Part shown: positions 1 through 10,639 of the stretch, piece by piece
Numbering within the stretch: position 1 is the first letter of the stretch
Layout: each line of letters starts with the position of its first letter
Assembly: GCA_021442155.1 (NCBI GenBank)
Contig: CM038214.1
Location: 24,701,808-24,765,807 of the forward strand
Direction: 5' to 3'
From: Cymbidium sinense
Lineage: Eukaryota; Streptophyta; Magnoliopsida; Asparagales; Orchidaceae
Length of the DNA: 64,000 nucleotides
The notes under the pieces: generated by a model
The model's database searches: none
What the model was told of the DNA's origin: nothing
What the model saw: the letters and a program-made list of their open reading frames with translations, nothing else
Made by a program: the position numbers and the translations under genes

Positions 1-940
1 AAACTTAACCCAACCCACAAACCCCAAAACTATAAAACCCAGTAAAATAAACCCTAACCTAAACTAAACCTAAACCCTCCTACCTAATCCCTAAACCCTA
101 TAAACCTTAAATCCTAAAACTAAAGCCTAAACCCTAAACCACAAATGCTAAACCCTAAAACTAAACCCTAAACCCTAAACCAAAACCTTAAAACCTAAAA
201 CTTACAAAACTAAATAAAATAAACTAAATAAAACCTAAACCTAAATAAAATAAAATAATAAATTAAAATAAAAACCTAACCTAAAACCTAAACCTAAACT
301 TAAATATAAAATAAAATAAAATAATAAAAATAAGCTAAAATAAAATAAATAAAAACATAAAATAAAAAAATAAAATAAACCTAAGTAAAAAATCTAAATA
401 AAATAAAAACTAAATATAAAATAAAAATAAAATAAACCTAAAATAAAATAAAATAAAAACTAAATAAAAACTTAAACCTAAACAATAAATCTTAAAATAA
501 AACTTAAATTTAATAAAAATGAAAACCTAAACCCTAAACTAAAAAAAACTAAACCTAAAATAAAATAAAATAAAGTAAAATAAACCTAAACCTAAACTAA
601 AATAAATATAAACCTAATCCTAAATAAACTACACTAAACTTAAACTAAAAATAAAATAAACTAAAATAAACCTAAACTAAAAATAAAATGTAAAATAAAC
701 CTAAAACCTAAAACCTAAAAAAAAAATAAAAACCTAAACTAGCACCTAAATATAAAAAATGAAACCTAAACCAAAAAATAAAATAAAAATAAAACTCAAC
801 TATAACATAAACTTAAACCTAAACCTAAACCTAAAAACTAAACTAAAATAAAAAACCTAAACTAAAATGAGTAAAACCAAAATAAAAAAATAAACTAAAT
901 AAAAATAAAAAAATAAAATAAACTAAAATAAATAAAAAAT

Positions 941-990
941 AAACTAAATAAAGCTAAACCTACCAATTTACTCAAATTAAAAAAAAACCA
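941..990 (+). repeat. Satellite junction box 1
   Basis: AAACCTACCAATTTACTCAAATT followed by an A run and CCATAAACCC, here read in two parts. It is the first of a series of boxes that end an A-rich block and precede a CCCTAAA block. The same order recurs about 1.0 kb downstream. Confidence 0.75.
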
Positions 991-1949
991 TAAACCCTAA
1001 ACCCTAAACCCTAAACCCTAAACCCTCAAAACCCTAAACCCTAAAGCCTAAACACTAAACCATAAACACTAAACCCTAAACCTTAACCTTAAACCCTAAA
1101 CCCTAAAACCCTAAAACCTAAAACCCTAAACCCTAAACCCTAAACCCTAAACTCTATACCTTAAAATCATAAAAAACATTAACCTAAACTAAATAAAACC
1201 TAATAATAAAATAATTAAATAAACATAAACCTAAATAAAATAAAAAATAAAATAACATAAAAACCTAAACTAAAACCTAAATGTAATCCTAAAAATAAAA
1301 TAAAATAAAAAGTAAAAATAAACTAAAATAAAATAATAAAATAAATAAACTAAACTAAAAGATAAAATAAACCTAAAAAAAAACCTAACTGAAATAAAAA
1401 CTAAACGTAAAATAAGAATAAAATAAACCTAAAATAAAATAAAATAAAAACTAAATAAAAACTTAAACCTAAAAAATAATCCTAAAAATAAATAAAAAAT
1501 AAAATTTAACCCCAAAACTAAAAAAACCAAACCTTAAATATAAATAAAATAAATAAAATAAAATAAGCCTAAACCTAAACTAAAATAAATAAAACCTAAA
1601 CCTAAACCAAAAATAAGCTAAACCTAAACCTAAACATAAAATAAATAAAATATAATAAACTAAAAATAAATCTAAACCTAAATAAAAGTAAAACCTAAAA
1701 TAAACCTAAAACAAACATAAAATAAACCTAAAAAAAAATAAAATAAAAAGCTAAACCTAAACCTAAAATAAAAAAGAAAACCTAAACATAAATAAAAAAA
1801 TAAAAATAAAACTTAAGTAAAAAAATAAACCTAAACCTAAAAAAGAAACTAAAATAAAAAACCTAAATTAAAATAAATAAACTAAACTAAATATAAATTA
1901 AAAAAACCTAAATGAGAATAAAAAAACTCAAATAAATAAAAAAACAAAC

Positions 1950-1985
1950 TAAATAAACCTAAAGCTAATGGTTTACTTAATTTTA
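1950..1985 (+). repeat. Satellite junction box 2
   Basis: AAATAAACCTAAAG then GGTTTACTTAATTTT, followed by telomere-like repeats. It lies about 1.0 kb from box 1. Confidence 0.72.
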
Positions 1986-2956
1986 AACCTAAACCCTAAA
2001 CCATAAAATTAACCTAACCTAAACCTAAACCTAACCCTAAACCCTAAAAAACTTTAAACCCCAAAACCTAAACCCTAAACTCATCAACACTAAACTAGTC
2101 CTAAACCCTAAACTCTAAACCCTAAACCTAAACCTGAAACCAAACTAAACCCTAAACCCTAAAACCTACAACCTCCTGACCCTAAACCTAAACCCAAACC
2201 CCAAACTCTAAACCTAAACTCAATAAAAAACCTAAAAAAAAAACTAAATAAAAACAAAAAATAAAATAAATAGAAAAAACTTAAACCTAAATAAAATAAA
2301 ATAATAAAATGAAATAAAACCTAAACTAAACCTAAACTAAAACCAAAATAAAATAAAATATACTAAAAATAAAAAAAAACTTAAATTAAACTAAAAAATA
2401 AAATAAACTTGAGAATAAAAAACATAAATAAAATAAAAATTAAACATAAAATGAAAATAAAATAAGCCTAAAATAAGATAAAATAAAAACTTAATAAAAC
2501 CTAAACCAAATAAAATAAAATAAACAAAATAATATAAAACTAAACCTAAACTAAAATAAACTAAACTAAAATAAAATAAACCTAAACCTAATCCTAAAAT
2601 AAACTAAATCTAAATCTAAACCTAAATTAAATAAAATAAAATAAACTAAAATAAACCTAAACCTAAAATAAAATAAAAAAAAAATAATCTAAAATAAAAC
2701 CAAAACCTAAAAATAAATAAAATAAAATAAAAATGTAAACGTGGTCCTAAAAATAAAAAATAAAATAAAACCTAAACCTAAAAAATAAAATAAATATAAA
2801 ATTGTACTAAAAAATAAACCTAAACTAAACCTAAACCTAAAAAATAGACTAAAATAAAACCTAAACTAAAATAAATAAACTAAACTAAATCAAAATAAAA
2901 AAAATAAACCTAAATAAAAATTAAAATAAAATAAACCAAAATAAATAAAAAAATAA

Positions 2957-3002
2957 ACTAAATAAACCTAAACTAACAGGTTTACATAATTTAAACAAAA
3001 CC
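2957..3002 (+). repeat. Satellite junction box 3
   Basis: AACTAACAGGTTTACATAATTT, followed by CCATAAACCC. It lies about 1.0 kb from box 2 and about 160 bp before the first glycine-rich gene fragment. Confidence 0.72.
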
Positions 3003-3165
3003 ATAAACCCTAATTGCTAAACCCTAAACCTAAACCTATAACCTTAAACCCTAAGCCCTAAACCTTAAACCCTAAACCCTAAACCTTAAACACTAAACCC
3101 TAACCCTAAATCCTAAACCTTAAAACCTAATAAACCTAAACCAACACCTAAACCTTAAGAATGGG

Positions 3166-3592
3166 CGAACCACAGAACATTACATCTAGGCTTAGATCCA
3201 GATCTGAAGGTGGAGGGAGGGTTTCAGTTATGGTGGGGATCTAGAGGTGCTAGTGGGTATGGGGTGGTGGTAAGAGCAGGTGGTTATGGAGGTGGGAGGA
3301 GTGTCAAGGTTACAACTGGTGGTGGCGGAGACAGTAGGGATATGATGGTGGATTTCTCAACTCGAGGGGTGGTTCATGGGAACTAGAGCAAGAATGGCTG
3401 ATCCTATCTTCTTCTTCTGGAGTTGTGTCTTTATAGTAGAGACGATTCTACTTATATATGGTTTTTGATTTTCTCTACGTGTGCTCATTTATTATCTATG
3501 TCATCGCTTGTGTCTTAGAAAACTTGGTGTATTACTTAGTTGATGGAATTGAAAAGAAGAAATCTTGAATCTAAATTTGTTCTTTGTTAAAA
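3166..3592 (+). pseudogene. Glycine-rich protein mRNA fragment, copy 1
   Basis: About 430 bp of non-satellite DNA is embedded in telomere-like repeats. The first 210 bp are rich in GGTGG and GGAGG codons and translate in pieces to Gly-rich peptide (for example AGGYGGGRS). The rest looks like a 3' UTR and ends in TTGTTCTTTGTTAAAAAAAA, a probable poly(A) remnant. The upstream edge (CCTTAAG then A) and the downstream edge match those of the copies at 13,487 and 17,887. The most likely source is the C-terminal tail of a glycine-rich RNA-binding-type protein, but no RRM is present, so the family call is tentative. It is 5'-truncated and non-functional. Confidence 0.7.
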
Positions 3593-4886
3593 AAAACCAA
3601 AAACCTCAAAGCCTAAACTAAAACTTGAACCCTAAACCAAAAACTTAAACCCAACCCTAAACCCTAAACCCTAAACTCTAAACCCTAAAACCCTCTAAAT
3701 CTTAAACCCTAAAACTCTAAACCTAAACCTAGACCCACAAACCCTAAGACCTAAACCCTAAAAACTCCAAACCCAAAACCTAAACCCTAAACCTAACCCT
3801 AAACCCTAAACCCTAAAAGTTAAAAGCTAAACCTAAACTAAATAAACCTAAAAATAAAATAAATATAAAAATCTGAAGCTAGAATGAAATAAAATAAAAA
3901 CACAAACTAAAACCTAAACCTAAACCTAAACATAAAACTAAAAGAAAATTAATATAAACTAAACTAAAATATAATATATAAAACCTAAACTAAAATAAAA
4001 AAAATTTAAATAAAATAAAACTAAACCTAAAATAAAAATAAAATAAACCTAAAATGAAATAAAATAAATAAAACATAAACCTAAACAATAAACCTAAAAA
4101 ATAAAACATAAATAAATAAATAATAAACCTAAATGAAAAAAAAACATGAACCTAAAATAAATGAAAACTAAACAAAACTAAACTAAAATAAAAAAATAAA
4201 TTAAATGTAAACTAAACTAAAATAAACTAAATAAAACTAAAATAAAACTAAAATAAAATAAATAAAACCTAAACTAAACTAAAAAAAATAAAATAAACCT
4301 AAAATAAAAATCTAAATAAAATAAAACTAAACCTAAAATAAAATATAATAAACCTAAAAAAAATAAAATAAAATCTAAACCTAAACCTAAAATAAAATAA
4401 AACCTAAACCAAAAATAAAATAAAAATAAAAATAAATTAAAAATAAACCTAAACCTAAACCTACTAAACCTAAAAATAAACTAAAATAAAATACCTAAAT
4501 AAAAAATAAATAAACCTAAAATAAATAAACTAAACTAAATATAAATAAAAATAAACCAAAATCTAAATAAAAAATAATCTAAATAAACCCAAACCTACCA
4601 GTTTACTTAATTAAAAATAAATAAATAAACCATAAATAAAATAAAATAAAATAATAAAAAAACCATAACCCTAAATCCTATACCCCTAACCTAAAATCAA
4701 AATTGTAAACCCTAAACCTATAACCATAAACCCTAAACCCTAAACCCTAAACCTAAACTAAAACCTAAACCCTAAACCCTAAACCCTAAACCCTAAACCC
4801 TAAACCCTAAACCCTAAAAAACCCTAAACCCTAAACTAACCCTAAACCATAAACCTTAAACCTCTAAACCCTAAACTTAAACACCC
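3593..4886. repeat. Telomere-derived composite satellite, block 2
   Basis: CCCTAAA-rich DNA (3,640-3,830) leads into A-rich DNA (3,840-4,580), then a junction box and a second CCCTAAA block. The longest canonical run in the window is at 4,766-4,817, about seven near-perfect CCCTAAA units. The block is broken at 4,887 by the LINE. Confidence 0.92.
4580..4620 (+). repeat. Satellite junction box 4
   Basis: AACCTACCAGTTTACTTAATT is the clearest form of the box. It lies 1.6 kb after box 3, or about 1.2 kb if the glycine-rich insert is subtracted. Confidence 0.75.
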
Positions 4887-5055
4887 CCTAGCGTTCTCTC
4901 ATTCTTTGGTGATTTTTGAATCCCTCTTGGTGGGGCATCTCCTACTAGGGATTTCTGTGGCTTTGGCCTTAGTTTTGATCAAATTCAAAGGCTTGAATGG
5001 CATCTGGCCATTTGCATGATGCTTCATCATTGACCATGGCTGTAGTGATTTTTTG
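4887..5055 (+). other. LINE 5' leader
   Basis: Unique, T-rich sequence between the satellite edge and the first recognisable ORF1 homology. I see no coding signal. It probably corresponds to the 5' UTR or the truncated start of ORF1. Confidence 0.45.
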
Positions 5056-5270
5056 CTTGGGCTCCACCTCAAATTATGGATGCTTTTGCTAGGGCATCTA
5101 ACACTTTAGGGCTTGGCAGCCCTAATACTGCTTCTTATAATAAATCATTTAAGGAAGTCTCTAGTAAAACTTATCCCTCTGTTGATTTAGTTAATCTCAT
5201 TTTGATGTCTTTTAGAGGTTTTGTCATGTAATGTGCTCGATGTGGATATTGAAAAGTTGGCAAAACCATG
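5056..5270 (+). repeat. Local direct duplication in LINE ORF1, left copy
   Basis: The segment from CTCCACCTCAAATTATGGATG to the GGCAAAACC motif recurs at 5286-5490 in the same order, with small indels. Shared landmarks are GATTTAGTTAATCTC, GATGTCTTTTAGAGG and GTTGGCAAAACCAT. Confidence 0.8.
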
Positions 5271-5285
5271 GATCGTGAGTTTTAT

Positions 5286-5490
5286 TGCTTGGGTTCCACC
5301 TCATATTATGGATGCTTTGGTGCATTGACACTTTGGGCTTGGAAGCCTAATGCTTCTTATACTAAAATCTTTAAGCACTCTCGTAAGACTCTCCTCTATT
5401 GATTTGGTTAATCTCATTTTGATGTCTTTTAGAGGTTTATCGATCGTAATGTGCTCTGATGTGGATGTTGAAAAGTTGGCAAAACCATAT
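5286..5490 (+). repeat. Local direct duplication in LINE ORF1, right copy
   Basis: Second copy of the 5056-5270 segment. Only this one continues in register into the downstream FSLVDKF-encoding sequence, so the left copy is the extra one. Confidence 0.8.
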
Positions 5491-5990
5491 GAATTTTCTC
5501 TTGTCGATAAATTTACTTTATGTCATCAGAATTTGGATAAGATCCACTCTTTTTCCATAATATCAAGCTGTGTTCTTTCTTGATTGGTGTTATTGAACCT
5601 GATATCGATTGAACTTTCTAATGATCTGATTATTCACATGTTTTTGTGTCATTCTTATTTCTTCTTTAATTGCCAAATGCATTTGTTGAAGTGGTCACCC
5701 CTTTTGACATTATAAGGGGAATCTCCTAATGTCCCTGTGGTTTTCTCTTCCTGTGCATTCATTTTGTTACCCATCATGTGCTTTTTTTGTCAGTTTTATT
5801 TGGTCGGCCCTTGCTCAACTAAGTGACCACCGAGTGATTTCACCCTTCTATGGCTCGATCCTCGTGGAATTAGACATAACTAAAAATACCCTAAGGAAGT
5901 TTGGATGGGCTCTAAAAATATGGGTATTCCCAAAAGGTTGAATTGGAGAACCTTCCGTTTTTGTTCCCAATCAAAATTTATAATCATGAC

Positions 5991-6736
5991 AATTTAGAAT
6001 GTTTTATTTTGAAACCCCACTTAAAAAAATTAAATCCTCCTAAAGAGAATGTTGTTCTACCCATAAGTCATCCCTTTTCTTGTTCAAAATTGGCCCTGAT
6101 CCTAAGAATGGTATGAAAGCTATTAAGGTTGATTCCTTGATATCGTGGTTAATCATGTTATACAAGTTTCATCTCCTCTGATATAGATTCGACTGATTTT
6201 CAAAATGGGAAGGATGATTTACCACTTTTTCCTTGTTTGAATTTGAATATTTCTAATGCAGAGAATAATAAATTTTCAAAGTTTCTGGAAGACGATTCTG
6301 TTTCCTCTTTTCTACATTTATGTCTTTTGATCGATGGAAATGAAGCTTTTAATGAGGATTAAAATGATGTCAAGCATGCTAAAAACATTTATGATCTGGA
6401 TTTAACTACTTGTGCTTTAAATGGTTTTAAATCATCACCGTCTTTCATTTCTAATCTTGATATTCATGTTAATCCTAGTTTTCAACTTAATATGGATTTG
6501 GAAGAGGGTGAACTCTCCTCCAAACACTTAGAAAATTCTCCTAAATTTTTGACCAATGTTACTAAATCTTAATTGGATGATGACTCTAGGGAAAAATAAA
6601 AAGGTTTTCAAACTTATCATGCTAAAAAAAAGTGTTAAAAATTACTCTCCAAAATTAACCAAAAAACTAGATCTACAGCAGCCTCTCACTCCTCTATTAA
6701 TTAACCTTTGCTTAGCCCCTATTTATTTTACTTATG
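5991..6736 (+). pseudogene. LINE ORF1 C-terminal half and ORF1-ORF2 spacer, decayed
   Basis: AT-rich sequence with no frame open beyond about 60 codons. Hydrophilic peptide scraps are present, but I recognise no domain. Position suggests the C-terminal part of ORF1 and the inter-ORF spacer. Confidence 0.4.
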
Positions 6737-7460
6737 TTTAATTTTCTTGTTTCGAATATTAGATGGATCGGTACCCTCTCTATTCATAATCATATCAGAA
6801 ATATTTATCGTAGTCATAATATTTATTAACTTATTATTCTGGTGCCTCTTATTCATGCTAATAAAATTAACAATGTTGCTAGAATGATCGTCTTAAATAA
6901 AATTTTCTCTAATGTTAGTAATAAGATTTGGTGTTTTTGGAATAATTTTATTGAGGTTTCAATTATTGATGATTTTTAACAAGTTCTCAATGCTCAAATC
7001 TCTTATGGTGACTATTGTGTTTTGGGCTCTTTTGTTTATGCATCTTGTTATAGATCTGGTAGAAATCTTCTTTGGAATAATTTGAGGAATTTTGCTACCT
7101 TGATCAACAAACCTTGGTTTGTCGATGGTGATTTCAACATGATTTTATTCACTTCAGAATGAAGTGGTGGCTGCTCTCCCAATATTCATTCTACGAAAGA
7201 TTTTTCCAACATGATCCTTGATTGTAATTTGATTGATATTGGCTTTACGGGTTCTAATTATACTTGGCAAAACTCTAGACTTTGGCAAAGGTTGGACCAG
7301 ATTCTTTTTAATGCTCATTAGATTACTCAATGCCCTATTACTTATGTTGATCATTTAATAGAACCTTGTCTGATCATGCTCCTCATTTGGTTTCTATTAA
7401 AGATAATTCTAATAGATTACATAAATCCTCTCCTTTTAGATTTCAAACATGTGGATTCAT
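6737..7460 (+). pseudogene. LINE ORF2 APE-type endonuclease, broken
   Basis: The start reads NFLVSNIRWIG, the usual N-terminal strand of LINE endonucleases. Conserved landmarks follow in order: PWFVDGDFNMIL (GDFN codons at 7127-7138), GFTGSNYTWQN, LDQILFN and SDHAPHL (7369-7389), the catalytic-site SDH motif. In the family this domain nicks target DNA to prime reverse transcription. Stops near 6980, 7160 and 7320 and a frame change before the SDH motif make it inactive. Confidence 0.85.
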
Positions 7461-8900
7461 ATTGATTGATTTTTTTGATGTTGTGGCTTATAATTGGAAA
7501 GCCCTTTATACATCTAATTTGATTATGGGGATGAATAGACTTTGGTTTAAACTTAAAAGACTGAACAAAATTTGGGTTGGTGGAACAAGCATTATTTTAA
7601 AACCTTTTGCCAATATTAAACATATGGAAAAATTGGTTTATGATCTTGAAGTCTCGCTATGTTTGATCCTTCTAAGATTGATGACTTCACTAAAAGATAA
7701 ACTTATTAACTTCCAAAATATGGAAGAGACTTACTTGCAAAAAAAAGTCGCTAGTAAGCATATTGCGGATGGTGATTGGAATACTAGGTATTTCCATGCT
7801 TTAGTTAATAAAAATAGAACTTTAAATAATATTCAAAAAATTAAAGATGATAATGGTGTTAGGATTATAGAGAATGATATTAAGGAATCAATTATTAATT
7901 ACTTTAGAAATTTTCTTAATAAGAGTTGATCTTATGAAGCTATTTCTAAATCCATTTGATTCTTCTATTATGATGGTAATGATTTAGCTTACCATCGTCC
8001 TAATAAAGATGTATTTTTAAAGTCCTTAATAAATAAATACATATTTTTTTCTTCTCAATTTTTCAAAATGTTGGTTTATCAATAAAATGATTTGATTGAG
8101 GCTATGGTTGATTTTTTTATGGTAATCCTATTCCTAGATATTTTTCTTACTTCTTTCATACCTAAGAAAGAAAATCTGACTATTGGAGTGATTTTAGACC
8201 TATTAGTCTAACCTTCTTTAATAAGTTTATTTCCAAAATTTAACAAGCTTAGTCCTTTACTTAATAAAATTATGTTTCTCAACCAAACTAGTTTTATTAG
8301 AGATAGATCTATTTCTTATAATATTTTACTAACCCAAGAATTAATTCATGATCTTGATACCAACACTAGAGGTGGCAACATTCTTTTCAAATTAGATATT
8401 ATCAAAGCCTTTGATAACATTTCTAGGACTTTCTTTTCATATTTTGATTTTATTTGGGTTTTTGATAAATTTATTTATTTTATTAAAAATTATATTAATA
8501 ATGCCTAGTTTTCAATTTTTCTTAATGGGAAGAAGTTTCTTTTCTTTCTCTCTTCTATGGCTTAAGACAAGGATCCTTTATCTTCTCCTTTATTTATTAT
8601 CGGTTTACTTATCTAGAGCATTAATGATTTATTCTTTAACAATCCTTGTATGTACTACAGAACTATTGGTAGTCTTCCTATTTTCCATTTAAGAATTGCA
8701 GATGATTTCATTATTTTTTGCAATGCTTTTATTCATCATATCAAGCATCTCAAGTATTTCCTAAATAAATTTGGTAGAGAAAGTAGCTTTTCTATCAATG
8801 ATAAGAAAAGCTATTTTATCACTTCCTCTCATAACTCCAATAATAAAATTAAATCTTGCATATTGCTAATTTTAAGAATCAACACTTACCTCTAAAGTAC
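7461..8900 (+). pseudogene. LINE ORF2 reverse transcriptase, broken
   Basis: The linker before the RT reads ADGDWNTRYFHALVNKNR (about 7764-7817), a hallmark of plant LINE ORF2. RT motifs follow: NQTSFIRDRSISYNILL (8281 on), LDIIKAFDN (about 8395), GLRQGS (8559-8576, in another frame) and RIADDFIIFCNAF with ADD at 8698-8706. The second FADD residue pattern is kept as ADD with Phe replaced by Ile-Ala. Several frameshifts separate the motifs, so no functional polymerase is encoded. Confidence 0.9.
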
Positions 8901-10129
8901 AGGGTGCTCCTCTCTTTAAAGGCCCAAAATGATACCATCTCTTTGATGAGTTAATTCAAAAAATTTTAAATAAAATTTTCATTTGGGAATTCCATTTACT
9001 TTCCTTTGCGGCTCACTATTCTAAAAGCACTCTCAATTCAATGCCTCTTTATTTGATTTAAACTATTATCCCCACTAATGCCACTCTCATCAGAATTAAT
9101 CACTTGCTTAATAATTTTTTTTGGGGCTCCAATAACTCTACCAAAATAATTCATTGGACATGTTGGCCTAAATGTTGTGGTCCTTTGGGTGAAGGTGTTC
9201 TAGGTTGCAAACCTATTCATGAAGCTATCACCGCTATCTCATAAACTTGGTGGAATTTTAGAAAGAATGATAGCCTTCAGGCTAATTTTATGATGTAAAA
9301 ATATTGTCAAGGTAAACACCCTCTTATCTGTGCTTATAAAGTTGGTGATTGTCTAGTTTGGAAAATTCTTTCCTCCATTATATGGGTTACCGAATCTTTA
9401 ATATCTTGGGGTATTCATTCGGGTACTTCTTTCTTTTGGCAAGAAAATTGTGGCAAGAACGGCTCCATTGACACCCTTTTATCTACCCACTCTACGCTAT
9501 CAAAGTTAACTCTTTTTTAATAATAATGATTGGAATGAAAGTAAACTTGAGAATTATATCCATGTTTCTCTTTGACAATTTAAGAAATATCCTCATTTCT
9601 TCTAACAAACCTAATCAAATTCTTTTTAAGCTTTCTTATAATGGTGATTTTGTTCTTAAGGAGGTTTGGAATTTTATTAGAGATAAGTAAAACCCCTTCA
9701 ATGTCTTTATTAAACTTTGGAACAATATCATTCCCATTTCTATTTTTGGTTTTAGCTTGAGGGTTTTGAATAACATTATTCCTATTGACACTTGATCTAG
9801 ACTAAAGGGTTTTATTTACCATCAAAATGTTATTGTTGCTTTCATATTGAAAATATAAATCATGTTATTGCTAATGGTGCTATTGCTTCTAAATTATGCT
9901 TTGTATGATGATTTATTTAATTCCAACCATTTTCATGGTTCTCTTTCTTTATATCAACTTCTTGAAGTTTGTTTCAAAAAATTGTGAAAGGTCATATCAA
10001 AGTTTTAATTGTTTCTTCTCTCGTTCATTTAGATGGATAGAAATGATGCTAAATTTCATGGCACTCATATGAACCATAAAAGGATCCCCGCCTAGAACTA
10101 AAGAAAAATTTATGCTCTATTTAATGCCA
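8901..10129 (+). pseudogene. LINE ORF2 thumb/connection and zf-RVT-like segment
   Basis: Scattered frames between the RT and the RNase H. At 9,620-9,840 the peptide runs YNGDFVLKEVWNFIRDK, then LWNNIIPISI and later RLKGF, which resembles the zf-RVT zinc-finger region of plant LINEs (GxFSVKSAY...W...P). Cysteines are not clearly preserved. Many stops. Confidence 0.55.
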
Positions 10130-10620
10130 ATCTTATTAGTAACATTTATTTTCGAGGCTATAAATTTGTAGCTAAAAAATTACATATCATTCTACCTAGC
10201 TTGGACCCTTATAAAGGTGCTAGTATTATCCATTGGATCAAACCTAAAGGCAACTTGGTTAAAGTAAATGATGATGGTTCTATAGCTTCTAATAAATATG
10301 GTTGTGGTGGTATCCTTAGGGATTCTAAAGGTACTGTCATTTGTGTTTTTGCCTATCCTCTCAAAGCATGTTCTGTTATTTTTGCTGAGCTTATGGCTAT
10401 TAGTAAAGCTTTTGAAATTTGTTTGAATAATGTTTTCTCAACAACTAGATTGAAGTTGATGCTCTCTTACTTCTTGACATGCTTAGTTCCAATAGAAATG
10501 GGAATGTTGAATTATTTTATCTCTTTAATCATACAAAAAATCTTATTTCTCAAGTTTATTTTAAAATTTCCCACATCCTTCTTGAAAGTAATGCTTATGC
10601 TAATTTCTTGGCTAATTTAG
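10130..10620 (+). pseudogene. LINE RNase H domain, partly open
   Basis: An open stretch at 10201-10620 reads KVNDDGSI, then GCGGILRDSKG and FAELMAISKAFEIC, matching the plant LINE RNase H pattern NVDGS...GGIIRDxxG...AELxAL. The first catalytic Asp (DDGS) and the Glu of AELMAI are present. After about residue 80 the frame changes and the later catalytic residues are not in register. The domain removes the RNA strand during reverse transcription in active elements. Confidence 0.82.
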
Positions 10621-10639
10621 GTGCCAACTAAACTAAGTT

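Larger units (their letters stand above)
1..3165. repeat. Telomere-derived composite satellite, block 1
   Basis: Two textures alternate. CCCTAAA repeats and close variants lie at about 60-180, 990-1160, 1985-2215 and 3000-3150. A-rich blocks built from TAAAATAAA and CCTAAACCTAAA lie between them. Three copies of a junction box (about 941-990, 1950-1985 and 2957-3002) sit near 1.0-kb spacing and mark the end of each A-rich block. The plus strand is the C-rich strand throughout. Short open frames here are low-complexity artefacts. Confidence 0.93.
5056..5990 (+). pseudogene. LINE ORF1 remnant (DUF4283-like)
   Basis: Broken frames carry features of plant LINE ORF1 proteins. At 5350-5583 there is EKLAKPYEFSLVDKF, like the conserved FSLVGKF stretch of DUF4283. 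At 5729-5941 there are WFSLP and, later, ILVELDITK followed by KIWVFPKG, which match the VWFSLP and VCVEVDL...RIWL landmarks of the same family. The family acts as the nucleic-acid-binding partner of the LINE polymerase. A CCHC knuckle, usual downstream, is not recognisable. An internal duplication (5056-5270 and 5286-5490) disrupts the N-terminal half. Confidence 0.7.

Noticed and set aside
4766..4817. Active chromosome end (true telomere)
   Set aside because: Only about seven canonical units in a row. Most of the field is degenerate, mixed with A-rich blocks and interrupted by elements, so it is telomere-derived satellite and not a terminal telomere.
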